The position numbers were made by a program, and so were the translations under genes. From CAZJLP01 sp964546955 (GTDB lineage Bacteria; Verrucomicrobiota; Verrucomicrobiia; Opitutales; Opitutaceae): a stretch of 64,000 nucleotides of DNA. The notes beneath the pieces were generated by a model. The model did not search any database. It had not been told where the DNA came from and saw only the letters and a list, made by a program, of their open reading frames with translations. The stretch lies in NCBI GenBank assembly GCA_964546955.1, contig CAZJLP010000010.1, forward strand, positions 1 through 64,000, in the 5' to 3' direction. Below, in pieces: positions 9,379 through 19,300 of the stretch; positions within the stretch are counted from its first letter, which is position 1; each line of letters opens with the position of its first letter.

Positions 9379-9400
9379 CGCGACCCCGAGCGGGGTCGCG
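9372..9400 (-). terminator. Strong intrinsic terminator of the PEP-CTERM gene
   Basis: On the minus strand a perfect 10-bp GC stem (CGCGACCCCG with CGGGGTCGCG, 9379-9400, two unpaired bases) is followed by seven T residues (9372-9378). It lies about 30 bp beyond the stop codon at 9429 and is one of the two clearest rho-independent terminators in the window. Confidence 0.85.
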
Positions 9401-9428
9401 TGAGGTGGTCAGCGATGCGATAAAGCGC

Positions 9429-9995
9429 TCAGGCTTGCTTGCGGCGAAACTTGCGGCGCGCGATCAAGGCGACGAGGGCAAATGCGCCTAACAGCGCGTA
9501 CGTGCTCGGCTCGGGAACGGCGCGAACATCAGCGAGTATGGAGCCACTGTTGTCGCCAAAATTGGAGTCCCAATAGAATAGCTCGAGCAGGCCGGTGTTC
9601 GCCGCCACGCCGGAGAAGGATGTGCCAAGCAGAAAATAATTGGTGTTAACGCGCCCGACCAAAGCGCCAAACGGAGCGGTAAAGCCATTCTGAGTCCAGG
9701 AGCCAAAATCAGCTCCGATCAGCGTGCCGGCGGCCGCGCCCGACTCGTCACTGCCCGTAGCGAAGCGATTGCCGGTGAGTCCGTTCGCATCGGACCAGCG
9801 CGGCAGAGCGCCGGCAGACCAGAGGTCGCTCGTATTGACCGTGACGACAAAACCCTCGCCGGCAGCGAGGGAGATCGTGGCAACGGGGGACCCACCGCTC
9901 GAGGAATTCGAAAAGGCGTTGACGACGTAAAGCTGAGCGCGGAGCTCAGCGGCAAACAGGGCAACAACGCCCGCCAGAATCATGCGTAATTTCAT
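9429..9995 (-). CDS. PEP-CTERM sorting domain protein
   Basis: This is a 188-residue secreted protein. The start is placed at the ATG at 9995 because it gives a proper signal peptide (MKLRMILAGVVALFAAELRAQ); the longer open frame upstream would add 70 unlikely residues. The C-terminus is a textbook PEP-CTERM signal: VPEPSTYALLGAFALVALIARRKFRRKQA minus its last few residues, that is a VPEPS motif, a membrane helix and an arginine/lysine tail, recognised by an exosortase and coupled to exopolysaccharide export. The mature part is small, Gly/Ser/Asn-rich and of unknown function. The gene is monocistronic with its own strong terminator. Confidence 0.85.
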   Translation of the reverse strand: MKLRMILAGVVALFAAELRAQLYVVNAFSNSSSGGSPVATISLAAGEGFVVTVNTSDLWSAGALPRWSDANGLTGNRFATGSDESGAAAGTLIGADFGSWTQNGFTAPFGALVGRVNTNYFLLGTSFSGVAANTGLLELFYWDSNFGDNSGSILADVRAVPEPSTYALLGAFALVALIARRKFRRKQA

Positions 9996-10146
9996 AAGAT
10001 GAACGATAATGACACTTTTTTGCGTTTCATCCCAGAAGGGCTCGCCTGCCGGCTTGCTCAGGGGTTCCCCTACATTCCCTGCGACGACAATCCTGCATGC
10101 CCTTGCAACCTCAGTGCTTAGCCTCGTATGCCCCGCAAAAGTCCGC

Positions 10147-10548
10147 TTATCGGAGATACAGCGCCAGGGACAGGGCCCCGCTGACCGCGCCCAAGCCGAT
10201 TGCAATCCACAGCAGACGTTCGAGCCGATTTTGGCGGATGTTTTCCGCCTGAAGCGTTTTCGCCAGCGCCTCCACCGTTTTGGAAAATTCGCTGATCAGG
10301 CGCGCCTGCTCGAGATCGGATTCCTCCAATTCGTCCAATCTGCGCTTCAGGGCAACGGGACCGGAGACATTCTCACTCTCGGGCAATCCTTTGAGTGCAA
10401 TTCGATCGTCGCGCCGTTTGCGGTAGAGCTCCCAGGCTCCCAACACAAGCGGGGTCACGGCCGAAATGATCGGTACAAGCGGGAGAGGCATGATCATGCA
10501 GACAGCAATGAGGCCGACCCGTTCGATCGGTTCGGCTGTGTTCGTCAT
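10147..10548 (-). CDS. Small membrane protein with two helices and a coiled coil
   Basis: This 133-residue protein has a hydrophobic N-terminal helix (GLIAVCMIMPLPLVPIISAV, about 12-36), a charged segment, a long amphipathic coiled-coil stretch (about 65-108, LDELEESDLEQARLISEF) and a C-terminal membrane helix (LLWIAIGLGAVSGALSLALYL). No domain is recognised. The 151-bp gap to the PEP-CTERM gene downstream suggests separate transcription. The composition and membrane pattern support a real gene. Its function is unknown. Confidence 0.65.
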   Translation of the reverse strand: MTNTAEPIERVGLIAVCMIMPLPLVPIISAVTPLVLGAWELYRKRRDDRIALKGLPESENVSGPVALKRRLDELEESDLEQARLISEFSKTVEALAKTLQAENIRQNRLERLLWIAIGLGAVSGALSLALYLR

Positions 10549-10640
10549 CCCCTCTCAGCTGCAGCCGTCGGACGAGGATCGAGGATCCGTCCGGTAATCG
10601 ATCCTCCGCAACGCCGAGCAGACGTTAACTAGCCGCACGC

Positions 10641-11615
10641 TTATTGCAGGGCGGCGGCCATCGAACGGTCGCCGGTGCGCTTAGGTGCCTTTTCTCGCGG
10701 GTGCGCAAGAGGCATTCGAGCTCCAGTGACTCCAGCCGCTTCTTCCCGGAGCAAACGCGCAAACGTTTCCGCGTGCGGGTTTGGCCTGTCCGCCGGTAGC
10801 CCCATGGCCACGACAACATCCGACAAAGCGGGCGCGAAAGGCCGGGTCACCAGCGAGCGCGGCATGATGCAGCCCACGCCGTCTGTCAGCACCGCGGCCG
10901 CATTGTGGGCCTCGAGCGACACGAAGAGGGGCGTCACGCCATCCTGCACCAGCGATTCAAAGCGTGGTGTCACACCGAACGGCTTGAGCGCCGCCCGCAA
11001 ACGGGGCGCGTAGTCGGGAAAATTTTCGCGGCCCAGGCCGATCAATGGGACGTCTCGCAGTCGAGAAGGTGCGATCTTTTTCAGTTTCGCCAGAGGATGG
11101 CGGGCCGGCATGACAAGCACCAGGGCCATGCGGCGCAGCTCGGTCCATTGAAAACCAGGAATCGTTCCTTCCGATCCGGCCGGGGCGATCACCAGATCGA
11201 GACGGCCGTCGCGAACCCAGTCGACCATCTCGCGCGGCGACAAGTCCGCGAGTTCAATGCGCACCCGGGGCCAGCCGGCCTGAAATTTTTCCAATGCCCC
11301 CGGCATGATGCGCGCCGTCATGGAAGGTCCATAGCCGACCCGCAATATCTCCTTCCTCGACTCGCCCCGGACGCGCTGAATCGCCTGATCCGCTCGCGCG
11401 AGCAGGTCTCGCGCTTCCTCGTAAAACAATTCGCCCGCTTCGGTCAGCGTCACGGCGTTTGTCCCGCGCACAAACAATGGCAGGCCGAGTTCCTCCTCGA
11501 GGTCTTTCACTTGGCGGCTGAGCGCCGGTTGCGTGAGATGAAGGTTCTGAGCCGCACGATTGAAACTGCCGTGGGCCGCGACTGCGGCGAAGTAACGCAA
11601 ATGACGAAGTTCCAC
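10641..11615 (-). CDS. LysR-family transcriptional regulator
   Basis: The N-terminal winged helix-turn-helix is typical (ELRHLRYFAAVAAHGSFNRAAQNLHLTQPALSRQVKDLEEELG), followed by a LysR substrate-binding domain of normal size. I place the start at the GTG at 11615 (324 residues), since LysR proteins begin a few residues before LRHLRYF; the frame is open to 11738 but that extension has no family similarity. It is divergent from the nitroreductase gene at 11857, the usual layout in which a LysR protein senses a small molecule and controls the divergent enzyme gene. The C-terminal 30 residues are basic and unusual, with no known role. Confidence 0.9.
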   Translation of the reverse strand: MELRHLRYFAAVAAHGSFNRAAQNLHLTQPALSRQVKDLEEELGLPLFVRGTNAVTLTEAGELFYEEARDLLARADQAIQRVRGESRKEILRVGYGPSMTARIMPGALEKFQAGWPRVRIELADLSPREMVDWVRDGRLDLVIAPAGSEGTIPGFQWTELRRMALVLVMPARHPLAKLKKIAPSRLRDVPLIGLGRENFPDYAPRLRAALKPFGVTPRFESLVQDGVTPLFVSLEAHNAAAVLTDGVGCIMPRSLVTRPFAPALSDVVVAMGLPADRPNPHAETFARLLREEAAGVTGARMPLAHPREKAPKRTGDRSMAAALQ

Positions 11616-11743
11616 GTCCAAAGTGGAGCGATAACCAAAAGTATGAGCGAGGCAAAAAACACGGCATTGGGCAGCCGGGCGGGAATGCGATAGTCTAGCG
11701 GGGTCACCAACGAACTCTTCCCGCGCCCAGCGCACCACATCCC

Positions 11744-11824
11744 ATGCTCACCGTCCTTATCATCCTTTCCTCCTTCATCGTCTTTGTAGCTTGGGACACC
11801 GCCGAAGCCACTCCCCTCGAGTAA
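11744..11824 (+). CDS. Possible 26-residue membrane peptide
   Basis: A short frame encodes MLTVLIILSSFIVFVAWDTA plus a short acidic tail: one hydrophobic helix of about 17 residues. It lies in the divergent LysR/nitroreductase intergenic region and ends 32 bp before the nitroreductase ATG. There is no clear ribosome binding site. It could be a small membrane protein or chance. Confidence 0.3.
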   Translation: MLTVLIILSSFIVFVAWDTAEATPLE

Positions 11825-11856
11825 ATCCTCCTCTCCCCTCACTCCCTTTTTTCTTC

Positions 11857-12507
11857 ATGAATCCTATCGATCGCAGTCAACTCATCGACCAACTCAACTG
11901 GCGTTATGCCACGAAGCAATACGACCCGACCCGCAAGATCAGTCCGGAGGATTGGACGACGCTGGAAGAGGCTCTGGTCCTCTCTCCTTCGAGCCTCGGA
12001 CTTCAACCCTGGACATTCTTCGTGGTCGACGACCCGAAGGTTCGGGCCGAACTGTTGCTCGCCTCCTACGGCCAGCCTCAGGTAGTCGATGCTTCCCATT
12101 TGGTGGTCTTCGCCACCAAGACCAATTACAGCGAGGCCGATATCGACGCCCATGTCCGCCGTTCCGCCGAAGTGCGCGGCATCTCGACTGAGTCCCTGGC
12201 GGGGCTTCGCACCATGGCGGTGCGATCCGTCGTCCAAGGCTTCAACGAGACAGAGCGCCGCAACTGGGCCACCAACCAGACCTATATCGCGCTCGGTAAT
12301 CTGGTGACGAGCACCGCCCTGCTCGGCATCGACGCGACGCCCATGGAAGGCTTCGAGAAGGGCCGCTATGACGATATTCTTGGCTTAAAATCGCGAGGTC
12401 TCACGACCTCTGTCATCATCACACTCGGCTACCGCGCCGCCGGCGACAAATACGCAACCGCGCCGAAAGTGCGCTTTCCGCGCGAACAAGTGGTGCAACA
12501 CGTCTAG
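11857..12507 (+). CDS. NfsB-like NAD(P)H-dependent nitroreductase
   Basis: This 216-residue flavoprotein belongs to the nitroreductase family. Family signs are the N-terminal LNWRYATKQYDPTRKIS, the FMN-contacting segment SPSSLGLQPWTFFVVDD, and the C-terminal GYRAAGDKYATAPKVRFPREQVV. The start at the ATG at 11857 puts the conserved block at the normal distance from the N-terminus; the upstream extension is low-complexity. The enzyme would use FMN and NAD(P)H to reduce nitro compounds or quinones in the cytosol. It is divergent from a LysR gene, suggesting induction by an electrophile or aromatic compound. A 9- to 10-bp GC hairpin follows the stop codon directly. Confidence 0.88.
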   Translation: MNPIDRSQLIDQLNWRYATKQYDPTRKISPEDWTTLEEALVLSPSSLGLQPWTFFVVDDPKVRAELLLASYGQPQVVDASHLVVFATKTNYSEADIDAHVRRSAEVRGISTESLAGLRTMAVRSVVQGFNETERRNWATNQTYIALGNLVTSTALLGIDATPMEGFEKGRYDDILGLKSRGLTTSVIITLGYRAAGDKYATAPKVRFPREQVVQHV

Positions 12508-12530
12508 CAGCGCCGCGTGGGGCGGCGCTG
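12508..12530 (+). terminator. Hairpin after the nitroreductase gene
   Basis: A perfect stem, CAGCGCCGC (12508-12516) with GCGGCGCTG (12522-12530), and a loop GTGGG start right at the stop codon. The following bases (CGATTTGAAATT) are only moderately T-rich, so termination strength is uncertain. Confidence 0.5.
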
Positions 12531-12698
12531 CGATTTGAAATTGGAGATTTGAGACCTCGATCGCGGCCTACCGAATCGAATCATGCTGATCTCACGCCTC
12601 TGCTTCATCGCATAGCTCGCGGTTGTTCCGAATAGAATTCTCAACCTGTTGTGCGTCGGGATTCGGCGTTTCCTTCCTAATTTTCAAACTTCTATATC

Positions 12699-13760
12699 AT
12701 GCAACTTGGAGTCGATAGCTTTGTGGCCACTCATCGAGATCCGCGTTCGGGCGGGGATGCGGAGCGCGTGCGCGATCTCCTGGAGGAGGTCGAACTGGCC
12801 GACCGGATTGGCCTCGATGCCTTTGGAATTGGAGAGCACCACCGCCCCGACTACATCTCCTCTTCACCAGCAGTCCTTTTGGCGGCGGCGGCGGCGCGAA
12901 CGAAGCGCATCCGGCTGGGCAGCGCCGTGACAGTCCTGAGCTCGGACGATCCCGTCCGGGTGTTTCAACAATTCGCGACGCTCGATCTTATCTCGAACGG
13001 CCGGGCCGAAATGATTGTCGGCCGGGGTTCGTTCATCGAATCGTATCCGTTATTTGGTTTCGACCTGGATGACTACGACTCCCTTTTTTCGGAGAAGTTG
13101 GACCTCCTGTTGAAGATCCGCGCACACGTCCAGGTCAGCTGGTCGGGCAAGCATCGTGCACCGCTGACCGGCCAGGGCGTGTACCCGAGACCCGTTCAGA
13201 ATCCCCTGCCCATTCAGATCGGAGTAGGCGGCACACCGAAATCCTTCATACGCGCCGGAACGCTGGGACTGCCCTTGGTGGTCGCGATCATTGGCGGGGA
13301 GCCGCATCGCTTCCGGCCATTGATCGACGCGTATCGTCAGGCCGGGCGCGCTGCGGGCCACCCGGCTTCACAGCTTTCGGTGGGAATCCATACCATTGGT
13401 TTTCTGGCCGACACCGCGGCCGAAGCCCGCGAGACATTCTGGCCGGTTTATCGTGCTTTCTTTGGAAAGATCGGCAAAGAACGAGGCTGGCCGCCCCCGA
13501 CCCGCGAACAGTTTGACGCGTTGGTCAGTCCGGCTGGCGCTTTGATGGTCGGCGACGCCGAAACGGTCGCTGACAAAATTCTCCATATCGATCGCGCGCT
13601 GGGGGGTATCTCCCGGTTGAACGTATTGATCGACAACGGCCTTCTCTCCCACGCACAGCATTTGCGCGCGATCGAGCTGCTCGGAACACGCGTCGCTCCG
13701 CTCTTGCGGAAGACTGCGGACCTCTCTGTTCCTGTCGCCGATCTCGCAAGCGGAAGATAG
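12699..13760 (+). CDS. Luciferase-like (LLM class) flavin-dependent oxidoreductase
   Basis: This 353-residue cytosolic protein has the bacterial-luciferase-like monooxygenase fold: LADRIGLDAFGIGEHHRPDY near the N-terminus, the TKRIRLGSAVTVLSSDDPVR strand region, GRAEMIVGRGSF, and the QIGVGGTPKSF flavin-binding segment near residue 180. It is probably an FMNH2- or F420-using oxidoreductase of unknown substrate. It lies 191 bp downstream of the nitroreductase on the same strand, beyond a hairpin, so it likely has its own promoter, though both enzymes may serve flavin-linked detoxification. The start at ATG 12699 gives the standard N-terminus (MQLGVDSF). Confidence 0.88.
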   Translation: MQLGVDSFVATHRDPRSGGDAERVRDLLEEVELADRIGLDAFGIGEHHRPDYISSSPAVLLAAAAARTKRIRLGSAVTVLSSDDPVRVFQQFATLDLISNGRAEMIVGRGSFIESYPLFGFDLDDYDSLFSEKLDLLLKIRAHVQVSWSGKHRAPLTGQGVYPRPVQNPLPIQIGVGGTPKSFIRAGTLGLPLVVAIIGGEPHRFRPLIDAYRQAGRAAGHPASQLSVGIHTIGFLADTAAEARETFWPVYRAFFGKIGKERGWPPPTREQFDALVSPAGALMVGDAETVADKILHIDRALGGISRLNVLIDNGLLSHAQHLRAIELLGTRVAPLLRKTADLSVPVADLASGR

Positions 13761-13789
13761 AGCAGTTGCGGGTGCGGCCCCCTCCGACA

Positions 13790-13948
13790 ATCTTTCTCTT
13801 TATTCTTTCTCTCGAACGGCTGTGGTCGGCGATGGGAAGGTGGAACTGCATTGGAGGCACGCTGCATCCGGTGCGCGCTCAGAAGCGCAACAGAAGTAGA
13901 ACCTCAAACCGCGACAGAAAGAGAAAGATAAAGAATAAAGAGAAAGAT
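13790..13948. repeat. Inverted-repeat element with purine/pyrimidine arms (type B, copy 1)
   Basis: The left arm at 13790-13808 (ATCTTTCTCTTTATTCTTT) is perfectly complementary to 13930-13948. About 120 bases lie between the arms. The right arm continues as a run of AAAGA-like units. It sits between the convergent monooxygenase and jelly-roll genes, and may act as a bidirectional transcription barrier. A similarly built element with different arm sequence is at 38467-38592. Confidence 0.6.
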
Positions 13949-14026
13949 CGGCGACTCGGGTCTATCATCCGCGCAAACCGCAGGCGCCGTCATGTGACTG
14001 ACGGGCGCCAGCGGTCGGCAGACCGG

Positions 14027-14608
14027 TTATTTCCGCCAGAACTGAATGCTTGACCATGTACTCGACGCGGGGCCTGCGCCGGACGACGTCGCGTACGCTC
14101 CAAGCTTGTCGTAGACCGGATCGCTCAGGCCGCTCACGGTTTCGCGGAGGGAACCATTGATATAAACCTGCGCGGTGCCGTTGTTCGCATTGGCGATCGT
14201 ATTGACGCGCACCGTGCTGCCGATGGAGTACGAGGAGAGCGTCGCTCCGCCCTGCACTTCATAAAGCGAGCCCGGCTTCTTTACGGCGATCATGTTTCTC
14301 GGGCCGCCGGTTTCCGAGTAGGTCTGCTTGAGCGACACCCGATCGCCGCCCAGACTGTTGACACGCACACTGCCTTGGAATTGCCGCTGACCCGAAGTGA
14401 AGCTGGTGTAGCGGCGCTCCGCGCGACCGGACCCGCCATCGATGTTGAAGGTGCTTCCGCTCACTGAACATCCGCTGGAGATGTGCAGGTTGAACGAAAC
14501 GGACGTGGACGTCCAACCGGTCCCAATCTGAGCCTGCGCGGCTACGCTGAAGCCACTTGCGAGAGCGGTGGCGACGAGGAATCTAACGAGGTACTTTTTG
14601 AATTGCAT
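14027..14608 (-). CDS. Secreted jelly-roll protein, degenerate PL7/alginate-lyase-2-like (paralogue 1)
   Basis: This 193-residue protein has a signal peptide (FLVATALASGFSVAAQA, cleaved before QIGTGWTS). The mature part resembles the small beta-jelly-roll lyases of family PL7: GRAERRYTSFTSGQRQFQG corresponds to the R(S/T)ExR strand, LKQTYSE to the QIH strand, and VYDKLGAYATS to YFKAGxYNQ. The catalytic His of QIH is not present (QTY), so enzymatic activity is doubtful and glycan binding is an alternative. It ends in FWRK, as do its paralogues at 24170-24739 and 29160-29762. The gene is divergent from the LacI regulator, with a LacI-type operator candidate about 100 bp upstream of its ATG. A TTGCATgATGCAA palindrome covers the start codon. 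Confidence 0.78.
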   Translation of the reverse strand: MQFKKYLVRFLVATALASGFSVAAQAQIGTGWTSTSVSFNLHISSGCSVSGSTFNIDGGSGRAERRYTSFTSGQRQFQGSVRVNSLGGDRVSLKQTYSETGGPRNMIAVKKPGSLYEVQGGATLSSYSIGSTVRVNTIANANNGTAQVYINGSLRETVSGLSDPVYDKLGAYATSSGAGPASSTWSSIQFWRK

Positions 14609-14709
14609 GATGCAACGGTGGGGTTGTGTAGGGGGTAAGTGCCGGACTCGTTCGAGTTCGGCCTCGAAGCACTGAGCACCTGGCCGCGAAGTCTCCAGCC
14701 GCGTCCCTC

Positions 14710-14725
14710 TTTACAGTACAAGCCG
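14710..14725 (-). promoter_or_regulatory. Candidate LacI operator A
   Basis: TTTACAGTACAAGCCG, centred on GTAC. The left half matches the half-site shared with sites at 14907, 19559 and 21348. It lies about 100-117 bp upstream of the jelly-roll gene start at 14608. Confidence 0.5.
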
Positions 14726-14906
14726 GCTGTGACGGAGGAGCGACAAACGAGCCACGTCCGCTATGCCCCTTCACCGGCCAAGCGGGAAGGAGTTGGGCTT
14801 GCGACCCCCCAAGGCCGCAAGCCCGCTACCCTATCGGTACTAAACTGACTAACACGAGCCGCATGAAAACAGTGACCCTGAACCCAAACGACAAAACCTC
14901 GCTCAT

Positions 14907-14922
14907 TTTACAGTACAGCGTT
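14907..14922 (+). promoter_or_regulatory. Candidate LacI operator B (autoregulatory)
   Basis: TTTACAGTACAGCGTT, centred on GTAC, lies about 110 bp upstream of the GTG start of the LacI gene. Its left half is identical to that of site A. This is the best candidate for autoregulation. Confidence 0.5.
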
Positions 14923-15030
14923 TTTCCCACCAGGGAGAGTTGAGTCCGCAATGGTCTTGTCCCCGCACCGCTGAGCAGGGCTCGCGTTGACTCCTTGCAA
15001 CGGTCCGCCAGTCTGGAGCGACTACCCCTG

Positions 15031-16113
15031 GTGAAAGACAAGCGCCCAACCATCCGGACACTGGCTGAATTGGCCGGCGTCAGCCCGATGACCGTCTCGC
15101 TCGCCCTGCGAAATCATCGCTCGATCTCCGCGGCGACCATCAAGCGCGTCCAACAAGTCGCGCGCGCGCATGGTTACCGCCGTGACCCAGAGGTCGCGAA
15201 ATTGATGCTCCACCTACGGACTCGGCGAACCAAGCGGATTCAGGCAAGCATTTGCGCTCTGACCTCTCTTCGTCCGCTGCGCGACGTACAGTATGCGCGC
15301 GACATCGCCGAAGCCGCACGCAAACGCGCCGAGTTGCTCGGCTACGCTTTCGACCAAATTTGCATCGCGGACTACGAGAACAATCCAGCCCAGCTTCAGC
15401 GCGTCCTGAGAAGCCGTGGAGTCGAAGGTATTCTGCTGCTGCCGATGGCAAACCCCCTTTCGGTCGAGCATCTCCTTGATTGGAGCGACTTCTCCGTGGT
15501 GGCCGCCTCGTATTCCATCACCGCGCCTCACTTCCATCGCGTCATTCCGCACCACTTCGACAACGTCTTGCTCGTCTGCCGCACGCTGAAGCATCGCGGT
15601 TATGAGCGCCTTGGTCTAATCATGACACCCGCGATGGAACAGCGTGGCAACAATTGCTACGCGTCCGCCGTCCTTTGGCACAATACGTACGGCGGAGTCG
15701 GCGCGGTGCGTCCGTTGATCGAACCGATGGAGTCGCTCACCACCTCGTACGTCGTCGACTGGATCAAGACCCATCGCGTCGACGCAGTGATCACCAATTT
15801 CGAGCGCCTCGCCTTACCCGTCGCCGCGCAGCTGAGAAAGGAGGGTTATGGTGATATCGCGCTGGCAAAACAAACTCATCCTCTCGACCCCATCTTTGCC
15901 GGTATCAACGAAAAACCGGAGCAATTGGGCACGACATCGGTCGATCTGCTCGACGGCCTTCTACAGCGGGGCGAAAAGGGGCTCCCTTCGATCGCAAAGG
16001 TCACGATGATCTCGGGAGATTGGGTCGAGGGCACCTCCGTGCGGCCGGCGCCAGGAGCAGCGGTCAAATCTCAGATTTCAAATCTTAAGGGGCGTCGGGG
16101 CGGCTCGAGGTAG
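15031..16113 (+). CDS. LacI-family transcriptional regulator
   Basis: The N-terminal HTH is canonical: RTLAELAGVSPMTVSLALRNHRSISAATIKRVQQVARAHGYRRD, followed by a periplasmic-binding-protein-like sugar domain (about 60-340). The start is taken as GTG at 15031 (LVKDKRPTIRTLAELAG context); a TTG at 14995 would add 12 residues. The gene lies between the first jelly-roll gene (divergent) and the TonB receptor (convergent), so it is the obvious local regulator of the glycan locus. Palindromes centred on GTAC occur upstream of itself, the receptor, the glycosidase pair and the jelly-roll gene. The last 20 residues are basic and low in conservation. Confidence 0.9.
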   Translation: MKDKRPTIRTLAELAGVSPMTVSLALRNHRSISAATIKRVQQVARAHGYRRDPEVAKLMLHLRTRRTKRIQASICALTSLRPLRDVQYARDIAEAARKRAELLGYAFDQICIADYENNPAQLQRVLRSRGVEGILLLPMANPLSVEHLLDWSDFSVVAASYSITAPHFHRVIPHHFDNVLLVCRTLKHRGYERLGLIMTPAMEQRGNNCYASAVLWHNTYGGVGAVRPLIEPMESLTTSYVVDWIKTHRVDAVITNFERLALPVAAQLRKEGYGDIALAKQTHPLDPIFAGINEKPEQLGTTSVDLLDGLLQRGEKGLPSIAKVTMISGDWVEGTSVRPAPGAAVKSQISNLKGRRGGSR

Positions 16114-16126
16114 AGGGCGCTGCGCC

Positions 16127-16217
16127 GGTGGAGCCTGCCGTCCCTGGCAGGCTGTTGTGCGTCGCCCGCCTGGCTGCGTAGTGTTCGAACCAACCTGCCG
16201 GGACGGCAGGTTCCACC
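16127..16217. repeat. REP/MITE-like 90-bp repeat (type C, copy 1)
   Basis: A 91-bp unit is bounded by near-perfect inverted ends: GGTGGAGCCTGCCGTCCC at the left and GGGACGGCAGGTTCCACC at the right. An internal hairpin AGCCTGCC/GGCAGGCT lies near the left end. A second copy is at 23887-23976. It lies between the convergent lacI and TonB receptor genes. Confidence 0.65.
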
Positions 16218-16312
16218 CGTCGCAACAGAGAACGAAACGAAAGAGGTCGACGGCGTTTTCGCGCGCCGACCTCAGCGATTTACTCTGCAGTTCTAAATGG
16301 TCATCTCTCAAC

Positions 16313-19300
16313 TCAGAACGTCCCGCGAACTCCGAATGACCAGTTCGTTCCATAGTTCTCCAACCGGGTCAGCACCTTTGTATTTCCATCGATCGCGTCG
16401 AAAATCCGATGCGGTGTTTGAAAGATGTTTCGGGCCGAAGCGTACAGCGTGAGCCGGCGCGCCACGCGGTATTGGAAACCGAAATCGTATTTGGTGTTCT
16501 GCCGGCGAAAACGCCCCACGGTGTTGAACCAAGGCGCTTCGTCCTGCCAGACGCCCTTCAAATTGAAACTGAATTTACGATAGGTGTAATCCAAGCCGAA
16601 GCTCACCGTGTGCGGCGTCAACCCGCCGCGCCGTTCGCTCGCATACGTGCGCGTGTAGGTGCCGAATACCCGCGTGCCCCGAAGGAAACTCGGCAGGAAA
16701 CTCAGCGGCTGATTGTACGCGAGTTCAAGGCTCCGGAACTCCACGGCCGGACCCTCGCTGCTCGACGAGATCACGCGGTAGGACGCGAACTCGGGATCCT
16801 CGATGCCGAACTCTTCGGCCGTAAAATCTTCCTCGCGGCGCAGGTTCTTGATCGAGGTCTCTGATAAAGTGACCCCAAGGTTCCCGGAGCCTGAAAAGTA
16901 GTAGTTAATCGCAGCGACCAGTTTATCGGCAATTTCGGGTTTTAGGCCTGCATTAGGAGCACGGATCTCTTCGAGCTCTTCGTTGATGAGCCAGACGCCG
17001 CTGATGAAGTTTACATCGGGCCGTTTGATGGTGCGTCCGTACCCCACATCGGCGATCAAGTTGTCGCGAAGCGTGTACTTGGCCGAGGCGCTCGGGAAAA
17101 AATTGTCGTACTCGCCTACGCGTTCCACCCGAGGCCGCGACGTGTACTTGTAGATCATCCCATCAAACGTCGTCGGCGCGCCGATCGGCTGTCCGCCAAC
17201 GAGTGTCACGGGGAAGCCAGCCGCCGCCACGTCGCTGTTGGGCAGCGGATCGAACTCCTTGGAGATCGTCTCCGTCTTCTCCCAGCGAATCCCGGCCTGA
17301 ACTTGCAGATTTCTCAGGGGACGAACATTCCCCATCACGTAGCCGCTGGTCACGCGCTCGAGGTACTCCTTACGGTTGAGGTACGCCGCGCTCTCGTAGT
17401 TGGCCGGCGTAAATGTAGGGGTAAACTGCTCGGGATTGCTGCGAAAAAGTCCGCCAAGTGCGTCGCGATTCGGGAACGACGGGGCTCCGCGGCCGGAGAT
17501 CGACGTAAAACGACCACCGGTCTGGCCAAGATCCCAGACAAAGGGCGACGTATAATTCGCGAAGCTGCCCGTGGTGCCGCCGCCAGGCCCAACGTAAGTC
17601 CAATTGTCGATCGGTCGGCGATCGTCGAAATCGTAATAACGCTCCTGCATCTTCGCTCCGGTTTTGATGAAGGTTGGTATCCGGCTGGGCAGCGTGTAAC
17701 GACCGTTCAGTTCGCTCGAATAGACTTGGTTTCGGGCGAAACGGGAATCGTCGGTGATGCGGGGATTCGTGTAGTTCGCGAGGTCCGCCCAATCGGCTCC
17801 GCCCGTTTGCCGGACTTGCCATTCGGCCGACTTTGGATCGGGGCGCGTTGCCGTGAAATCCACCCCGGTGAGATTATTGACCGTCGTGTTTGCCACGGTA
17901 CCGCGGGCGAGGTTGTCATAGTCGTTCCGGGAGCGGGAATAGGCAAAAGCACCGTCGACCCGGAGACGATCCACGTTGTACTCGAACTTCGGGACCACCG
18001 TGAACGTGTTGGTGAGCTTGACCCCGTTGCCGCCGGTCAGCTGGACATTGCGCGTGCCGGCTGTGGCTCCGGCGGTCGAGAACGTCGTGATTCCGTCGCC
18101 TCCGGCAAATTGGCGGCCGGTGCCCGCGGCCGTATTGTTCGTCGCAGCCTGAATGACGACATTGCGGTTATAGAATCGGCCGTCGTAAGCGTTGAATGTC
18201 GATCCCAGCGAAAGGACCAGCCGGCGTGTTGCCTTGTAGTCCGCCGTGAAGGTGGTGGTGAAACGTTTCGTCCATTTAGGGCCGTCCTTGAAGTTAATAG
18301 ACGTCAGGACCTGCGGGCGCGTGTCGGTTGCCGTGGTGGTGCGGTTGTAGGTGTGGTCGATGCGATACTGCTCGTTGTAGAGATTCGATTCACTGACCCC
18401 GATCAAGATACCTAAACGATTGCCGAGGAAAACGTCCTGGTAGCTCAGACTGTAGTTCGGCTTGAACTTGTAACCGCGTCCGTCGCTCGGACCGATGTTC
18501 TTCTTCGCGTGAAACTCCTCTGAGTTGAACACGGTGCTGACGTTCCAGGTGATACGGCGGCCCTTCGAGTCGAATGCGCGTTTGGTTCGGAGATTGATGT
18601 TACCGGCGGGCGAGTCAGCATCCATGTCCGCCGCCGTGACGCGGTTGATTTCGATCGATTCGATACTGTTGATGGAAACCTGCTCGAATCCGAACGAACG
18701 GGACCCGGTCCCGGCAGGCCCGTTTTCCGTGCCGGTGAATTGCACAAACGCGTCCGCGCTGGCCAATTTCATTCCATCGATCGAAACACCGGCGTACTGC
18801 GGATCCATCCCTCCCAAGCGGGGGCCGCGCGTATCGGCCTCGACATACTCGAGTTCGACTCCCGGGAGGTATTTCAGAAACTCGCCCACATTGCCTTCGG
18901 TCACATCGCCGAAGATATCCGACGCGACCGTCCGGCTCACGTTCATCGAGTTGCGTTGCGCCTGGATCGCTTTCGCGTTGCCCTCTTTTTCGCCAGAGAC
19001 CACGAAAGCGCTGAGCGTAATCACTTCATCGGCCTTGGTCGCTCCAAGGGAGATGCTGCTCAACTGAAAATCATGAGTGGCCGTCGCGCCCGCAGTGACA
19101 TTGACCGTCGCTCCCGGCGCACTGTAGCCACTGTAAATCACCTCCAAGGTCGCTTCACCGGCAGGTACATTAAACAATTGATAGAAACCCCCGGCTTCAG
19201 AGACCGCCACGTGATCCGTGCCTTTGACGCGGACTTCGGCATTGCGAAGGTACTCACCGGTCGCGGGGTTAAGCACGCGACCGGAAATGGTTCCGGTGCC

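Noticed and set aside
17303..18415. Plus-strand frame of 370 codons inside the TonB receptor
   Set aside because: Antisense shadow of the receptor gene; no family motif.
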